A DNA stretch of 27,646 bases from Elysia marginata (Eukaryota > Mollusca > Gastropoda > Plakobranchidae). Both the position numbers and the translations under genes were made by a program. Every line of letters begins with the position of its first letter. Within the stretch, counting starts at the first letter, position 1. Shown piece by piece: positions 1 to 13,200 of this stretch. Below the pieces are notes generated by a model, which was not told the origin of the DNA, did no database searches, and was given only the letters and a program-made list of their open reading frames with translations. Location of the stretch: assembly GCA_019649035.1 (NCBI GenBank), contig BMAT01006665.1:379278-406923 (forward strand). The letters run 5' to 3'.

Positions 1-740
1 CGCCTTCTGTCTTGTGACACCGGCGGACGGTATATGCCGGTATATACCAGTATAACGCCATGACATGAAACACGGCTGCTACGCCTTATGCGGTGTAATC
101 ATTTTTTGAGACGTTACACCGCATCAGAGGACGGCACAAGTGGAAATGAACACGTTCATTTCCGCAACTACCGCAAGCCGGTTTTGATGGTTCAGCAATG
201 GATCCCGTTGTGTTATGGTGGTGGAGGAGAAGGAGAGAACGAAGGAGAAGGCAAGAAAGAAGTGCATGGGTCCGTCCTATCTATATAAATAGGCAAGACG
301 TTGGAGAATATTATACTATTTTTGATTATATGAAGAAGGACAATGAAAAGTTTTTTAATTACGCAAGAATGTCATACAAACATCGTTCAAGTAAAGTGTT
401 GCTTGGCTTTCATTATCACTCATTGTGAGCAACCTTACAATAATCTTAAAGCAAATAATGATGATAAACCACGAAACAGTGTTATCGCACTGTTCTCATT
501 GACGCGCTCTAACCTAGAAGTGGTCCGATTGTTCATTTCCCTTTCAGCCGTCTTAAGGCACCCCCTTTTTTTTCCTTTTCCTTGCGATTCCCACTGACAT
601 AAAAACACAAAAGGCGTTACGACAGTGTAAGGGCTAATCGACACTTGCGTAAACCTGTGTAGACAACAAGTATATTTTTACAATGTTTATTTCCGATAAG
701 GCGCAACGGTACAACATAGTTTATGCGGTGTAATTTGGGC
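1..740. repeat. GC-richer unclassified repeat-like block
   Basis: The composition differs from the AT-rich sequence that follows. The 14-mer TTATGCGGTGTAAT occurs at 86-99 and again at 721-734. Most of its reverse complement lies at 113-124, forming a short hairpin with the first copy. A TATATAAATA box is at 282-291. It could be a solo LTR or another transposon remnant; neither LTR ends nor a target duplication are clear. The small open frames here (88-288, 198-428) resemble nothing I know. Confidence 0.35.
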
Positions 741-3529
741 CTAAGACATACATGTACTAGAGGATGTACAAAAGTATTAGGTGATGTTGATTTATTAGCA
801 GTAATTAAGCGTTACAAAAATTAAAGGATCTTCAAGTTAAAGTACCAAGCTTGTTTATAAAGACAAAAAGGCTAATGGGCCATGTAAGCCTCATGAAGTA
901 TACCTGATTCAAGTGCCATTATGTACAAGTAATTTTCAGTGCTTTTCTCCTAATTTATTCTTTGCCTTTTTATAAATGTTAAATGCTGTTCCATGAGACC
1001 CTTTCAATAAAAAAAACTCACAAAATTTTAGAAGACAAAAAATGTTAGTTTTTAACACCTTTCTGTGACAATGTGTTTGTCTTATGATCCAAATGTGTTA
1101 TTTTTCAATCTATATGTTATTTTTTCAATGAAATATTGTGCCATTGGCAATTCTAAGTGACATAATTAATTTCTTTATTTTTTAGTGAACATAGAAGGTA
1201 TTTCGATATTATTTAAAAAAAAGAAATATGTCTTTATCCAGCTCCTTAATCATTCATTGCCATTCTTTGACAACAGTTGTCTCGGTACCATAGCAAATGA
1301 GTATGAGATCAGAATTTCGAATTTGAGAAAAACCCTTTCAAGTTGATGCCCCAGTTTACCTCAATAAGAACTGCATCATTTCACTTGCAGAGATCTTGGT
1401 AGACACGGATTTTATACCTTAGTCACATGCTATAAACAGCTCAGGAGGCGGGGTAATAGGTAAAAAAAAGACTCAGGAACTCAGGTTTGACATGTTTAAT
1501 AACTTAAAACTGTTTTCCTCTATATTCAAAATCAACAAAAATGTTGATATCTTTCCAGAACATATTGATGATTTCATGAAATTTTTCACACTTGGATTGG
1601 AAGCTCATAAAAAAACTGTTCCTAATTTCCAACCCCTTGGAATGTGAAAATTGCAACACCTGACTCATCTGTACTGGTTGCAAGATAATTTTTATTAAGT
1701 GATAAAAGTCAATATAATGTAATGTAAATATATTGTTTCATGTTAAGCTGTTCATATGCCACAGATATGGCTTATTTGAATTACATGTATCTTTTTCATT
1801 CTTTTCTCAACTTTCAATTGATAGAAAGGAAGAGACATTGCACCTTGAAGAATTGTGTATAAAATGTTTTGCTGACTTCTTTTTTCATTTTGATTTTTTT
1901 TTGTGTTTAAGTCTCAATTCATGTTTCTTACAGACAATATTTTATTACCTTTATATGTGTGCTTTAAACATATCACATATGATTTACAGGGCAGGCTTAC
2001 ATAATGCAAAGAGCACTTTTTTCCATGAAGTTAAACCATAAAAATACAGTTGTTACCGAACACCAAAATTACTTACAAGAAAAGCACTTCAAGAGTATCT
2101 ATGCTATGCCAAAGTTAATTTGAAAAGGAGGAAGCAAACCAAAGTTTTGATTTTTTATTTTATTTGTGTATGCTATACAATACATTTTTAGTGCTCAGCC
2201 ATAGATATAGTTGATTTCAAACCCAAAATACAAAAAAAAAAAAGACAAGAACATGACGCTTTTTTATTTTCAATTCTTCAAAAAAAAGGCTTAATGGGTA
2301 GGTGTCATTAAAAAAACATATCCAACTGTGCTTCCTACCAAAATTAGATTTTCCAAATTGTGACTAGTAGTGGGTGTTTGAACACAGAAAATTAGGTGCT
2401 TATCAATGACTTTGTTATAAAATTAGATGCCCTCAATCTATTTATTTCTTTTTTTTTTTCAGAGGACTCATTTTTTCAAATAGTTTTACTTCTTGACAAA
2501 AACCATAGAACATAAAATCCACATCTGTTCAAATCCTATGGCTTTAAAAGGTTTATCATGCCACACAGCAGAAACAAAAACACATTTTTGGAACAACTTC
2601 GTCTGTTACTATATTTATCATGGGGATGATCAGTTAATTGCACTAAAAGGCCAGAGATGAACCTGTGATTTTGTTTTGCCCATTAGTTTAAAATAAATAA
2701 TTTAAAAATGATGCTTGATGTGCCTTACTTGCCATTCTTACATTTTCAAACTAGAGTTTTGTAGCGTAACTTTGGAAAAATAACATACAGGGACCTTACT
2801 TCAAGGTATGACAACTAAAGCTTTTGATGAGTCTAAATTTTCTTGCATTAAATACTCTGCAGCTTTTTCTAGTTGTAAAGAGAGAATGTCATTCAATCTG
2901 GTTGGGAAAAAAACAATAGAAAAAATACATAAAAGGGAGATTTTTTTAAATTATAAAGAGTTACCACAAGGCCTTTTACAAATGTAAAGCAACAAAGGTA
3001 TTTTATAAGCATAAGTGACATAGACTCTACATGAGGTTAGCTCATTTTTATAAATAAAAAAAAATGCTTTATATTATGACCCTTTTTAGAATACAACAAA
3101 TCAAAATGTCAATGGACAGTTTAAGTGATTTTTAAAACTCTTAAAATTGAGAAATAAGGTTTTCAGTTAATGCTAAAACATGACGAGGTAATTAAGCCAA
3201 CATTTGGGTGAAGCTTCATAAATACTGGTTACCTAGAAATTTCAGCAATTTGATCAATACCTGATGTTTCCTTTATTGTGTGTAAGATAATGTCTGAATT
3301 AGCTTCATTTCTGCATTTAGAATTTCAACTTAAGAATTATTGAGTAGCACTGAAAATTGCTGAAAGTATTTTTATTACTGTAGAAGAATATATTTCTCTT
3401 TACATACAGAATTACGAATTTCAAATATGTTAGGGCAAATGGTTTGAAAACATAAGAACGCTTCAAGGAATCCCTAAACAAAATCTCCAAAACATCAAAA
3501 GTTGTTATACTCAGCAACATAATGGTGGT
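741..3529. other. AT-rich sequence without recognised gene
   Basis: This is either the terminal intron or the 3' flank of CRYZL1. It has many A/T runs and no convincing splice-bounded coding segment. A plus-strand frame open from about 1423 to 1647 (contains DMFNNLKLF and PEHIDDFMKFFTLG) has protein-like composition but no recognised family. The missing CRYZL1 terminal exon was sought here and not found. Confidence 0.5.
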
Positions 3530-4075
3530 ATTGCAAACTTTGGAAAACACCAATCAATGAGTTAAACACCCTAAGACAGGGACTGCTGAAGGTAAAGGCC
3601 AGGGTTGGGGAACTCATTATCCTCCAGTGGATACCAAGGCCTCGCATAATTAAAGACAATGAAAAGGCTGACAACCTTGTCAAGTTTGACTCAAGGTTCA
3701 AACCAAAAGAAACAATAATCACAAACAAAGAGGCAAAAACAATGATGAGGAGAAAGATGGAAAAAAGGATCGAGAAGATTTTAACAAAAACAATGACTTT
3801 TACAAACTCTATAGAAAGAAATAAACACCCCTATTTAGATTAATAATATGCCCGAACAGATTAGCAGCGCAAACATTCAGAATTTTAATGGGGAATCAGA
3901 AATGTGTAAGTGCAGGAATACTGCAGAGACAACTGTAGACGTTCTTCTGGATGCCAGCTATTGAAAGGAAAAAGAGAAGAAATTTGGGAGTCAACTACAG
4001 AGCTTGCACCAAAAACCTTTGGCCCACTCTTAGAGTTTAAACAAAAATTTAACTTTCTGCAGCTGATAGGTATAC
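3530..4075 (+). mobile_element. Degenerate non-LTR retrotransposon, RNase H tail
   Basis: The plus-strand translation contains ELIILQWIPRPRIIKDNEK followed by ADNLVKFDSRF. This is the WIPxHxxxxGNExAD signature of LINE-encoded RNase H, with His changed to Arg and GNE to DNE. It continues through KEAKTMMRR to a stop near 3842. After frame shifts it resumes with remnants of the terminal C-x-C...C zinc-knuckle region (MCKCRNTAETTVDVLLDA). I-clade or related elements are likely. It is inactive. Confidence 0.7.
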
Positions 4076-4180
4076 ATCCTTAAAAAACTAAACATTTGGA
4101 GAACACAGACAAGATGATGATTCTAAACTTGGTAACAACTAATTTAATGTGCTCTTTATTCACACAAAGGACTAACTTAC

Positions 4181-4226
4181 TTGAAGTCCCCAGTTTCCAT
4201 GCGATCAAGTACATCTTTGAGAATAT
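4181..4226 (-). CDS. CRYZL1: CRYZL1 coding exon 10 (last one found)
   Basis: A 46-base exon with acceptor GTGTTAAATCAG and donor GTAAGTTA. It encodes ILKDVLDRMETGDF plus two bases, matching human ILKDVMEKLSTGVF. The ends fit: one base from exon 9 completes the first codon. The exon ends in phase 2, so at least one more exon, homologous to the human stretch from PQLDEPIPLYEA to the C-terminus, must follow at lower coordinates. I could not find it in 1-4180. Confidence 0.85.
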
Positions 4227-7200
4227 CTGATTTAACACATTAGGAATAATACTCATGTTATGAAAGAATAGAGCAAATAATAAAATTTCAAAATTTTGAA
4301 GTCTAGGAAAGCATTAATCAGCTAAGAATAGACAGATAAAATATTTATACTTCAAGTAGAACATGGCTCTCAAATAGCTTTTTGTTGCATAAATATTGAA
4401 CTTTACATGAAATTTGACAATCAAATTGAGAGGAATTAAAAAGCATCCCTCAACAGTAACTACAGTCTAGCATAATTTCCTTGAATTCATAAGAGAAAAC
4501 TAATGCGTTTCAGGGAAGGGCTTTAATTGTATTCAAGACATAACCTAATGATTGAAAGGTTAGGTTCAAGGTATGAAATTAGCAGCGGATAATAGAAGAC
4601 TCATTGTTTCGAGTCCACAAGTGGTGCGTGGATGCAGGAGCAGTATCTTGCCATAATCATGTATTGTGATTGAATTGACTGATTTACCATTGTGGTAAAG
4701 CACATGGCACACTTGATCAACATACCTACTTTATTATGGCACAGTACTTTTTCTTTATCCATGCATCACACATGGATGGTCAGTTTCTTTACCAACCTCA
4801 CTTTAGATTTTATCTAAAAAAAATCCCTGCAAAACATGTAAAAATCAATGAGACAATGAGTTAAGTGAGTGCCGTTAGTGCGATTTGGACTCTCAATTTA
4901 AAGAAGCTTTGGCACCAACTTCAGCTGTTGACTGGCTAGCATCTTAATTGATTTTGTAAAGGATACGTTGAAATCTTCCGTGTTGAGCACGCATCAGAGT
5001 CCAGGCAGGGGGGAACAGAAAAGACAGAGATCCACCTCTGAGGAACAGTTGTTGGCTGTCAGGTGGGTCCAGCTGGAGATGGAATAATCACATTGTTCCA
5101 TTGCAATTGATACAGTTATCAATGGTTGTTTATCATTAGTTAATGTTGACAGTAAATATGGTATGCTTTATTATAAAATTAAACTTTAGATACAAGCTTC
5201 AAGGGCAAAAATATCATCAAGAGCTAGAAATGTGAGAAATAGAGAAGTATTTGTTCAAAATAAAGTTAACCTCAGAACAGTGAAATAAATAGTTATGGGC
5301 TCAAATACTTTACAACCAATTATGGTTAAGTTTATTGACAGTGTGTGGAATGGTCTTGAATAAAAATATGCAACTGATTTATCTTGCTCATTTCCCTTTT
5401 ACCATTTACAGTTTGCACTTGCCCAGAGGCGTGCTAATTAGTCTTTGTTTTGAATTTAGTAAAAAGCACTTTTAGGTATACATGGTGTCAGAAAAGGAAA
5501 TTTTTAAAAAGAACAGATTTATAAATCTACAATAAATAGCGAGAGTGTTTGAACATCATAGGTGGCTCACTAAGATTTTGGCTAACTGAGAAGTGAGATT
5601 CTGTAAGAAAAAAAAACTAATAATAAATAATAATATATGTATGGATCTAACTTGCTGGCTCTGAGGTGATGTTTATGCTATAATGCTGATGAGCAACTGA
5701 CTGCTTGAATCTACCACTGATCTAAACAATGAACCAATTACATGCAAAAATCTAGATTTAGTGTACAGTCCATATGGACTACCATAAAATGCAACCCAAT
5801 AGTGTACAGCAAAGAAAAAATCAAAGTAAAAGACTTTTTTTTTTCATTTTGGAACACTTATAGGTGTTGTTTTTTCCCCAAATGTACTTTGTTGTTGAAA
5901 TAAAGAGACGGAACTTTCTAGGTATTTAGAGATTTAGAGGTTAGAAGACATTCAGATTAACCATGTCTTAATGCATTGAAATTTACAATGCATTCTTATA
6001 GATTTAGATACACCCGCACCGTCGCAGTAGTTCTCAGTAGACCTGGACCTAGATCTAGACAGATCTATAAGTATAAAGAACCCGCTTTGGTGAGCTAGAC
6101 TGACCAAATAGTCTCCGTAATAATCTTAGTTTTAGGGTATTAGATTAACAATACTCATCTACGAGATTCTGGGACTGTTTATCTCGTTGTAGTATCAAAT
6201 TCTCTATGATGATAAAAATAACCGGTGATAATTTGTCTTTTAAAAAGGGTTGCATTAATTTGACCTAGCGGGCTTTTGGAAGGGGCGGAGAACTTGAAGA
6301 CTAGTTTATACATGGACATATAAACTTTAGTTGCTTTACAAATACCAATCGTGATTATTATGTTTGGATCAGATTCCCCAGTTGTCACAGGCAACTATAG
6401 ATTTTCTTTGGAATATCAACTGGGGCTGCCTGACCGGAACTCGCCAGCAATTTTCGAGCAAAACACAAATCTCCGATTTCGTTTCGGTGGTGAGAAAACC
6501 CTATAGGTCTACCACAAAGGGACACTTTCAAAAGCATTTTTACTTTAATTTCTTTAACAATACAGGAAAACAGGAAAAATTGCAGAAAAATGCGTAAAAG
6601 ATAAAAAAAAACTGCAGCCAAAAATTGCCACTTGTGCCCGCGATTTCCTCGAGGGACAGACAGAGAAGGTCAAAGGGCATGCCAGGCAGAAAAGTAGAGT
6701 GTATCACAACCAACAGAATAAGGTTATGAGATATGCATGCAAGCTTCAACTTATTCCAAAAAAATTTTGGGTACTTGTTAAAATATAATCAAAATAATAC
6801 ATAATAAACATGTTTATGGCTGAATGTGAAAAGAGTGCCAGATGTAGGCCTACTTGGAGCCGCAAAGACATTAAATAATTGGAAAACCATTATTGCTAAC
6901 GTTAAGAAGCAAGGCATATAATGGATGGAATCATGTTTTTAATTCCATTGTAAGATCATTGTCAGCTAAAAACCAGAAGAAAAATAGTAAGGGATGCGCA
7001 TTTTTAACCATACCTTTCTTTTTATCTAATATGCTTGATCATTAAATTTAAGTATGGTACCTGCAGTTGGGGATTTGTGGTGATCCATCGTCCTGCAAAG
7101 CCAAGGCATGACAGAAGGTCATGTTTGTGAGGAACAGATTTCATTGACCTCTCTTCCATTAAGTCCTTGTCCTCCTCACTTGTAAACAGGCGGACTGTAA

Positions 7201-10200
7201 AATTTTGCAAAGTTTTCTGATGGGTAATTTAAAATTCAGACCATAATAATAATAATATTTGAGTAAATAGGAAAATCACATTGAAAACCAAAGCATAAAG
7301 GGGATCAAATGATACATGGGTTATACTAAAAAAAACATTTTTTGCATTTTTTAATTGATTTGGTAAATTATTCTTAATTTTTTGCTTAGTTTTCTTATGA
7401 CCTCAATTATGACTCAATTTAAACTATTAAGAGAAGTTGGTAGAGGCTGATATAGCGTACTCTCACAACCACTGCAAGTTATCTGCCTTAGGCCAAAAAA
7501 AGCCATGTATCTTGCAAGCTTGTCCTAGCTAGTAGATCTAGTAGTACTGTACTTTCTCTCTATTGCGAATGTTATTAATCTACATAAGTGCAAATTGAAA
7601 GTGATAATTTAGTTAACTGATTCCCTCTGAAGCGTCTAATAATAGACGATCAGATTTTCGTCAGACTACAAAGCGTCTAATATTAGCCAAAATATCTTTG
7701 GCTTTTATGGCTACTTAGAGATGCCGAAAGATCTGGCATAGTTTGTTTCAGTTTCGTTTTTGTTTGTTTACATTTCAGCAAGCATTTAGATCGATTTTCA
7801 TAAGTATTTTAGGTGTTTTGGTCTTTTTTTTTTGCAGCTTTTATAAAGTCTAGATCTATAGAGTCGGGATTGCCCCAAACAGTTAGATGAGATAACTAGA
7901 TCCAGAAGGTTTACTGCTATCAAGGCTAGGAATTTCCAACAAAATATCCTAGATAACAGTAGTGAGGGTGAGTTTAGCTTAGATGAAGAGTCCGATTTTG
8001 ATCTAGAACTAGATGATGATACAGAATCTAGACCTGGGAGTAGATCTTTTTTTTTATTATTTCTTACATAGAACCAATCATATAAAACACACTCAATAAC
8101 CACAAATAATATGTTATTCTGAATTTCCATTCAATTGCCTTCAGTTTGATATGCAACATGACATGTTTTATCGAAAATACATAGAACAATAATTGATTGC
8201 TTAACACCACTGTCGAGTGGAATGACTAGACTGTAAAAAAATTATGTCAAAATGAGAACAAAATTACGTAGGGAATGAGTTTAAAGTTAAAAGCAAGACC
8301 ACCCATGAAATGTATTTTAAATTTCTGTAGTCCTTTACCAGGACTCTGTGCAAGTCTTATGTAAAAGTAACGTTTTACTTCCTCTCTTTTCTTTTTCTAA
8401 GTTTTAGCACAGCAAACACTTACAGGCTCTCCTGGGACATGAAGTGTTAGAAAATAAAATTATTATACAATCTATCTATATTTCATTAAATCTGAACAGC
8501 ATTTCAAATTAGAGGTGGCATATAGGTCTAGTCATTCTTGATTTAGATTTATCGCCTTGCTAGGTAGATCTATTTAGAATAGGTGTTATCCGTTTAAAAT
8601 AGATTCATCAGTCTGGTCATTTATTAGACTTTGAAAATAAATCTTCATAAAATTTGACGCAAAAATAGTTCTTTTCATATATGGAGTAAAAAAAAGATAT
8701 CTCTTGCAAGATTTGATCACCAGTCCGCGTGACGAAAAAAATCTGGGCGCGCAAATGCTACCACCTGAGCTATCGCGACATGCAGCATTCCCATTAATTG
8801 TAACTTAAATAATATTCCTATTACAGTTTCCATTTTATTGTGACTCCAAATCAACTTGTTTGCGTTTTATTCCTTCTGGAGCACATTGAAGGTGATGTTT
8901 TTTTTTTCCTCAAATGTGCTTTGTTGTTGTTGAAATAAAAAGAAGGAATTTTATTAATCTATGTAGAAGTAAGAAGTCATTGAGATTATTCATGTCTTAA
9001 TGCATCAAATTCTACTGTGCATTCTTCTAGATTTAGATTCAGATCTGCCTAGACACCGTCGCAACAGTTTTAATCTGCAGTACACCTGGGCCCAAATCTC
9101 AGTAGACCAATCAATCTATTAGTGTAAAGAACCCGCTTTGGTGTGCTAGACAGACCAAACAGCCTCTTAATTTTAGAGTATTAGATTAGTAATACTAATC
9201 TATGAGATTGTGGGACTGTTTATCTATCTGTAGAATCAAGTTTCCTATGATGAGAAACGTAACCGGAGATTTTGTCTTTTTAAAACAGTTGCATTTGACT
9301 TGACAGGCTTGGGTAAGGAGCGGACGACTCAAAGAATAGTTCATCTATCGGTATATAAACTTGAGTTGCTTTACAAGTACCAATCATGATTATTATGGTT
9401 AGATAAGACTCCACAGCAGTCACAGACAACTATAGATTTTTTATAGAATATCAACTGGGGCTGCTTGACCGGAACTAGCAAGCCATTTTCAAACAAAGCA
9501 CAAATCTCCAATTTCATTTTGGTGGTGAGAATACCCTATACTAATTTTTTTTACTAGAATTAGAGCTAAGTCTAGATCTAGCCCTGGCGCAACTAGGTCT
9601 AGATTCAGTCTTTTGAGCTAGATTTTCTCATTGTTTTCCACTATAGAAAAGATTGATCTAGATCTAGTGACAGGTCTAGCTCAGTGATTGATTTAGTTAG
9701 AGGGCCTAACTAAATCAATCACTGAGCTAGACCTGTCACTAGATCTAGATCAATCTTTTCTATAGTGAAACTCACTCTCTGAATCAGAATAATAAGGTTT
9801 AGTATCACTATCAGCTTCTTTCTAATATTTTTTTCAGTTTACGTTTTTGATAAAAGAATTTCCCAATGCTTTTCTAAGGTTAAGTGGACAAATTTAATGT
9901 TACTGCTCTTGAACTAGATGCTTTTCTTTCAATGGTTGAGATAAGAAAGAAGGCACTTCATTTGGCCATAACACTTTGTCTTTCTAAATCTAGTCAGAGG
10001 TCTACTTAGAGCATTTTTCTTTAAAAAAAAAAAACCAGCTGCTTTTCCATTTGCTCTGTCATTTTTTTATTTCTTTGGTATAACAAAAAGAATAGCATAT
10101 TTCATACTCATCTTCTACTACAGGGGCATGCCTGAGATATTTAATATAGTATATACATAGCAACATCTTGACTCTTTCTCTAAAGAGCAACTTAAACCAT

Positions 10201-13200
10201 GTTTAGAATATCTTATGGGTGACAAAGAGGTGAACAGCTTTGGACAACATAGGAATAAGAGAGCACCAATTGTTAAAAAATTGATAAAATGTCTGAAGAT
10301 ATCGACATTGACTTGAAAGTGATAAAATATAAACACATTGCAACAAATGTACACAAAATAGCACATGAACAGCTTGAGTTAAATTATAAACCACAAGTTA
10401 TCAAAATCACAACTTGTTTCCCGGACTGTGCATTACATACCTCCATTATCAATAATGCAGTCGACACCTACGCCACCTGTCTCTTCCATCACTGCACTGG
10501 CAAGTATTGTAGATCGTTGAGTCATCTCTATTAGTTGTGCTGAATAAAAAATTATTATACAAAAGCATATGCATGTATGAATAATAAATAGGCCTTTTAA
10601 CTGATGTTTCTTTTTTCTTAACTAGCCTTTAAATTAATTAAATTTTACTTTGTCTTTTCCCAGTTGCATTTTTTATAAATCAATATTTTGAATAAGTAAC
10701 TCTTCTATGATCATCGCAAGAAAAGGTTTACATATTTATAAGGTGCAAGTGCAAAATGTAACTGTCTATCGCAGAGGGCAATCCTTGGTCTTGCTGTGAG
10801 AGCTTGCACCGAAACTGACATTATAATTTCAATTTTAAGTCAATACAAAGTTACATAAATACATTCTAAAAAATAGGCCGTGCTCAGTCAGGATGACAAA
10901 TTTTAACATTATGAAAACAAAGAACATTATTATAGAATATTAGTACAGTATTAAAGAAAAGAAATATTATCTCTCTCCCTCAGACACTCATATAAGCACT
11001 CTCTCTATATATATATATATCTCTTTCGACTCTCTCTATATCTATCTTTATCTGTGTAGCATTTTCTATCTTTGGTCAAAAAAAACACAAAATACATGAA
11101 CTCCTCTTAACCCATCCCGCACAACAAAACACCTTATGTGCTCTTCATTTTATTAAAAGAGTCAACAAGAATAATCTCTTAATTCTAATTCCATAAATGT
11201 TTTACGGCTTGGAGAAAGAAGCTACTTAGTGATTTCCTTTGAGCGCCTCTAGTCTTTGTCCATGAGGTAGAAAGTCAAAATATTTCCTTGCTCTATGGAT
11301 GCCATCTATCAAAGATCTTTTCTGTTCTGGCTGACATTCTTTCTTCATATAAACTTTCAAGATATGGCAGATTCACACCAACAAACTTTTGTGCATTTAT
11401 GACAACTGTGTTTACTCTTTTAATGTCCTTTTTTTGCTTCTCTATCAAATCAAACAGTAATCAATCGAATTAAGATGCTCTTCACAATGGCTCTGTAAAA
11501 ATTAATGAGTGTCACCTTACTGACCTTACAAGACCTAGGATTTCTTTAAAAGTACATACCCTGTCTGGCCTTTTTAAATATATTGTTGCTATTTAGTTCT
11601 CAGATGCAAAGAAAAGCAGAAACTTAAAAGGAAAAAAACAAAGCTAAAGAGAAACAAATAGAAGAACCGCAGGGAGAGAGATGACAGAGAGATGACAAAT
11701 AGACCCATCCAAAGATATTGAGAGAGAGAGAAACAGGCAGAGAGATTGACCCAGACAGTAAGAAACAGACTGGAAAGGAGAGAGAGGAAAGGCAACAGAA
11801 GTTAAAGCTATGATTGCAAGGAAAATGAATGGGTGAAAAGATAAATGGATAGACAGCACACAGTTAATGTACATTTATGAGTTTTATTCTATCATAAATT
11901 TTTTATATAATCTGAACAGTTACGGTGTAAAATATTTTCAGAAGCTTGCATCTCATCTTAAATGATCTCAACTTTTACAAGAAGTATGAATGCTGACTTG
12001 CAATGTAACCCCGTGGGATTTCCAGTTAAGTTTTCTATCGATCACTATTCCTAAATATTTACAAACATCAGTAATTTAAACATTTAAATTTTTAATTTGC
12101 AAGGATGGAATTTTGCTACATTTTTTTCTGAAATCTACAATAAGGTCTTTGGTTTTTGTAAGTATATCTTTTGAAAATCTTTTTCACACCAGCCAACAAA
12201 CCCGTCTACATCTTCAAATTAGGCAGACTCATCATCGTATACAAAACCTTGAATTGATGGGCTGTCTGCAAATTTAATTTAGTTGAGATTGGGAGAGGAT
12301 GTTCTAAAATCATTTGCATAGATATGATAAAGAACAAAAGACAAAACACAGCCCTGTGGCGCACCAGTGTTGGTAGTTATAGTTTTAGATATGTTATTCT
12401 TCATGTAGATATATTGCAATCTTCTGGTAAGGAAATAAAGTTTTAAGCGAAAGTAGTTTTTCAATCATCAAATGTGATTGGATCAAGTTAAACGTACTCA
12501 AAAGATCAATCTGACATAGGTTTCCAGATGCCTTACCAGGCCGTTGATCATAAATACCAAACTGCCTCTTCTACAATTCTATTAGCTTTGTAGGCAAAGT
12601 AAAATGGATCCCATAGTTGGTCCACTTGAAGAACAGTTTAGAAAGATTTTTTTTAACACACATTTGAAGGTTATAGGGATCAATGCAACTGATCATAGGT
12701 CATTTTCATTGAAAACTTGTTAAAATGTGTTTTGAAATTATAACTTAATGCTTACCTAAAGGTGTTTTAAGGTTTTCCAAATGTTGTTTCTCAGTCAATG
12801 TTCTGTATGTAGACAGGACCTTTGTGAAGGTGTATAAAAATAGGAATTTTATCATTTATGACATTCAATTTCAAGTAGATGTATGGATAAGTCAGTGTTG
12901 ATCTTAATTCCCTCAAGACATCCACTTATCAGTAGTTGAATGTATCATTAATTTCGCAATAGCCTGCTAATGCCATTGCTGTGATCTTCAAAAGGATTAA
13001 TCATGGCCTTCATACAATGCAAAGAGCACAATGTAACAGTGACTAAAATATGGGCTTCTTATTCTAAAACTTTTTCAGGCTTACAAATGTTTTACTAAAA
13101 CTTTTAGAAATATATTACACCCTGGAATTATTTGAAAAGAACATAATCAAAAAGAAGGGATGAAAGAATGTGCACTTGATTAAGATATCAAAATAAAGAT

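Noticed and set aside
3178..3230. Minus-strand IYEASPKC stretch as the CRYZL1 C-terminus
   Set aside because: Only three residues match the expected YEA region, the acceptor is weak, the preceding PQLDEP-type residues are absent, and it stops too early.
4560..4640. GTTTCGAGTCC as the B box of another tRNA-derived SINE
   Set aside because: No convincing A box at the right distance and no recognisable SINE body.
10751..10820. Minus-strand segment near AGCTTGCACC as a CRYZL1 exon
   Set aside because: No frame aligns with the protein, and the required residues are supplied by the 12756-12819 exon.
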